Shown piece after piece: positions 62,175 to 64,000 of a DNA stretch of 64,000 nt. Within the stretch, counting starts at the first letter, position 1. Each line of letters begins with the position of its first letter. The notes under the pieces are model-generated. The model did no database searches. It was not told the origin of the DNA and was given only the letters and a program-made list of their open reading frames with translations. A program made the position numbers and the translations under genes. This DNA comes from Alkalihalobacillus sp. FSL W8-0930 (lineage in GTDB: Bacteria > Bacillota > Bacilli > Bacillales > Bacillaceae_D): positions 868,001 through 932,000 of the forward strand of contig CP150183.1 of assembly GCA_037965595.1 (NCBI GenBank). The letters are read 5' to 3'.

Positions 62175-63917
62175 ATGACGGAACGCATATATCGCTGGAC
62201 GAAGAAACGCTTACGCCAGCACCTTGATGTCGTCAGGGGAGAAAAAGCGCCTTCAATTGTTCTCAAAAATGCTACGTATCTCAATCACGCCAGACGTAAA
62301 TGGCTTAAAGCAAATATTTGGATTGCGGATGATCGAATTGTTTATGTTGGACAGGAGCTTCCCCCGGTAACAGATAAGGATACAGAAATAATTGAATGTA
62401 AGAACTCAGTCGTTGTACCTGGGTATATTGAGCACCATGCTCATCCGTTTCAATTATATAATCCCCATAGCTTTGCAAGATATGCTTCAGCTCGTGGGAC
62501 AACAACACTGATCAATGATAATTTATATTTCTTTTCGAATGTTGAAAAAAAGAAAGCGCTTTCTTTGATTGAAAAGCTAGAGGAGATGCCTGCAAGTATG
62601 TACTGGTGGGCAAGATATGATCCTCAGACTGAGCTTCAGAGCGAGGCTCACTTTACGAATTCTCGCATGAAAGCATGGCTTGAGCATCATCTGGTTGTAC
62701 AGGGTGGCGAGTTAACGTCATGGCCAAAAGTGCTAGAAGGTGATGATTCTACACTCCACTGGATGCAGGAGACCAGTCGCTTGCGTAAACCAATTGAAGG
62801 TCACCTGCCAGGAGCATCAGAACGGACATTATCTCAGATGGCCCTGCTTGGTGTCACATGTGATCATGAGGCGATAAACGGGGAAGAAGCTGTACGCCGT
62901 CTGGATATGGGGTATATGACTTCACTACGTCATTCTTCCATGCGTCCTGATTTGCCGAATCTGCTTCGTGAAATGCAAGAGCTTGGGGTTGACCATTTTG
63001 TACGTTGTATCATGACAACAGATGGATCTCCGCCTTCCTTTTATGAGGACGGAGTCATGGATAAATTAATTAAAATGGCACTTGATGCCGGGTTATCTGA
63101 CTTTGATGCGTATGGGATGGCCACGTATTATGTAGCCAGATATTACAACTTGGATCATAAGCTAGGAATGATTGCACCTGGGCGCATCGCACATCTTAAT
63201 TTCCTGTCTGACAAACATTCGCCAAAACCAATTGGTGTTTTAGCAAAAGGACAATGGATTGTTCGAGATGGAGTTGAATGTCAAGGAGAAGAGTCATTTG
63301 GCTGGAGCGATTATGGCATCAAACCACTTGATACGAGCTGGGACTTGGATGAGAGTGAATTGCACTTCTCTATGCCAATGGGAATCGAAATGGTAAATGC
63401 CGTTATCTTAAAGCCTTATCGCATTTCAGTTGAAGGAACAGTGAATGAGTTAAGTGATACTCATGATGAAAGCTTCTTTGTTCTGATCGACAAGAATGGT
63501 AAATGGATGATTAATACCATGATTAAAGGTTTCTCAAATAAAATCAAAGGGTTTGCTAGTTCCTTTTCGAACACAGGTGACTTCATTTTAATCGGCAAAA
63601 ATGTGAAGGACATGGTTGCAGCTTTTCGTGCTGTTAAGGCACAAGGCGGCGGAATGGCACTTGTAGAGGACGGCGAAGTCATTGGAAATATCGTTCTTTC
63701 CTTAAATGGTGCAATGTCCGATAAGTCAATGGAAGGCATTATGGAAGAAGAGAAGAAATTTGTGTCTCAATTGCGTGATCGAGGCTATAAGCATGAAGAT
63801 CCAATCTACAGTTTACAATTCTTTTCATCTACTCATTTGCCATATATTCGCGTTACACAAAGAGGAATCTATGATGTTACAAAGAAAAAGATACTCTTTC
63901 CTGCGATTATGCGCTAA
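62175..63917 (+). CDS. yerA: Adenine deaminase-like amidohydrolase (YerA-like)
   Basis: A 580-residue amidohydrolase-superfamily protein resembling adenine deaminase and B. subtilis YerA, found at the same place downstream of purD. ATG at 62175 gives the YerA length and follows GGGTGATC; longer frames reach 62088 without a site. VPGYIEHHAHPFQLYNP carries the HxH metal motif (with an extra His), GHLPGASERTLSQMALLGVTCDHEA the third His and MTTDGSPPSFYEDG the metal Asp. The C-terminal domain holds KAQGGGMALVEDGEV, typical of adenine deaminases. It may deaminate adenine to hypoxanthine, but YerA activity is not established. Confidence 0.9.
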   Translation: MTERIYRWTKKRLRQHLDVVRGEKAPSIVLKNATYLNHARRKWLKANIWIADDRIVYVGQELPPVTDKDTEIIECKNSVVVPGYIEHHAHPFQLYNPHSFARYASARGTTTLINDNLYFFSNVEKKKALSLIEKLEEMPASMYWWARYDPQTELQSEAHFTNSRMKAWLEHHLVVQGGELTSWPKVLEGDDSTLHWMQETSRLRKPIEGHLPGASERTLSQMALLGVTCDHEAINGEEAVRRLDMGYMTSLRHSSMRPDLPNLLREMQELGVDHFVRCIMTTDGSPPSFYEDGVMDKLIKMALDAGLSDFDAYGMATYYVARYYNLDHKLGMIAPGRIAHLNFLSDKHSPKPIGVLAKGQWIVRDGVECQGEESFGWSDYGIKPLDTSWDLDESELHFSMPMGIEMVNAVILKPYRISVEGTVNELSDTHDESFFVLIDKNGKWMINTMIKGFSNKIKGFASSFSNTGDFILIGKNVKDMVAAFRAVKAQGGGMALVEDGEVIGNIVLSLNGAMSDKSMEGIMEEEKKFVSQLRDRGYKHEDPIYSLQFFSSTHLPYIRVTQRGIYDVTKKKILFPAIMR

Positions 63918-64000
63918 AATGGTAAAGTATAAGTTCCTGGTCAAAAGATCAGGCATGCCGAAATTTTTGGAAAGGCGTGAAATGATTGCAAATCGATAAG
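63918..64000 (+). other. Region downstream of yerA at the window edge
   Basis: Contains a small stem CCTGGTC-AAAA-GATCAGG (63935-63952) and GGAAAGGCGTG followed by an open TTG frame at 63986 that runs off the window after five codons. It could be the start of the next gene (YerB follows YerA in B. subtilis), but too little is visible to call it. Confidence 0.3.

Noticed and set aside
63706-63999. 97-codon frame over the end of yerA
   Set aside because: Out of frame inside yerA for most of its length and lacks a ribosome site.

Overview
The window is chromosomal DNA of a low-to-moderate GC Firmicute of the family Bacillaceae. The evidence is the AGGAGG-type ribosome sites with frequent GTG/TTG starts, the YjcZ-type sporulation peptide, FosB, PbpC-type PBP, CsbB/GtcA/YfhO and BmrCD homologues, and above all the block moxR-DUF58-transglutaminase-guaA-...-pbuG-...-NETI protein-purEKBCSQLFMNHD-...-yerA, which has the gene order of Bacillus subtilis. 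A facultative alkaliphile is possible (very acidic exported proteins), but this is inference.

Layout. 1-5.1 kb: tail of a HAD phosphatase, small membrane and VOC proteins, a glutamate dehydrogenase behind a short ORF plus terminator, an SDR, FosB and SurE. 5.2-7.9 kb: a large cell-wall-anchored LRR-DUF2252 protein. 8-10.1 kb: an Rrf2-regulated operon (NTF2-like, Rrf2, luciferase-like oxidoreductase, DUF896). 10.6-14.6 kb: an exported alpha-carbonic-anhydrase homologue lacking two zinc ligands, an M20 peptidase, a YdjM-type membrane protein and a GNAT. 14.9-19.9 kb (minus): bioY under a BirA operator and a GT2-GtrA-YfhO operon for wall-polymer glycosylation. 20-22 kb: a GH10 xylanase with an esterase. 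22.5-26.9 kb (minus): a BmrCD-type heterodimeric ABC exporter preceded by a leader peptide and attenuator. 27-34.9 kb: a nitroreductase with a Fur-like box, a MecA/PbpC-type PBP, spore-type small proteins, an amidase, DUF218, a phosphoesterase, a GbsR-type regulator and a thioredoxin-fold protein.

34.9-64 kb is the purine region. GuaA makes GMP. A LysM-bearing 5'-nucleotidase can release nucleosides outside the cell. PbuG imports hypoxanthine/guanine. The twelve-gene pur operon makes IMP and YerA-type amidohydrolase follows. Both pbuG and purE have a paired PurBox-like operator, a consensus promoter, a guanine-type purine aptamer and a terminator, so salvage and synthesis appear to be governed by PRPP/PurR and by guanine together. 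guaA has its own unrecognised structured leader. A type III PKS/methyltransferase pair (bpsAB-like) and two other genes sit between pbuG and purE.

Five copies of a 220-275 bp interspersed element with terminal inverted repeats and a terminator-like hairpin lie at gene 3' ends. A degenerate 20-21 bp minisatellite follows purD. No rRNA, tRNA, CRISPR array, transposase or prophage gene was recognised. The least explained items are the LRR-DUF2252 surface protein, the zinc-site-deficient carbonic anhydrase homologue, the repeat family, the guaA leader, and the short ORF/terminator before glutamate dehydrogenase.
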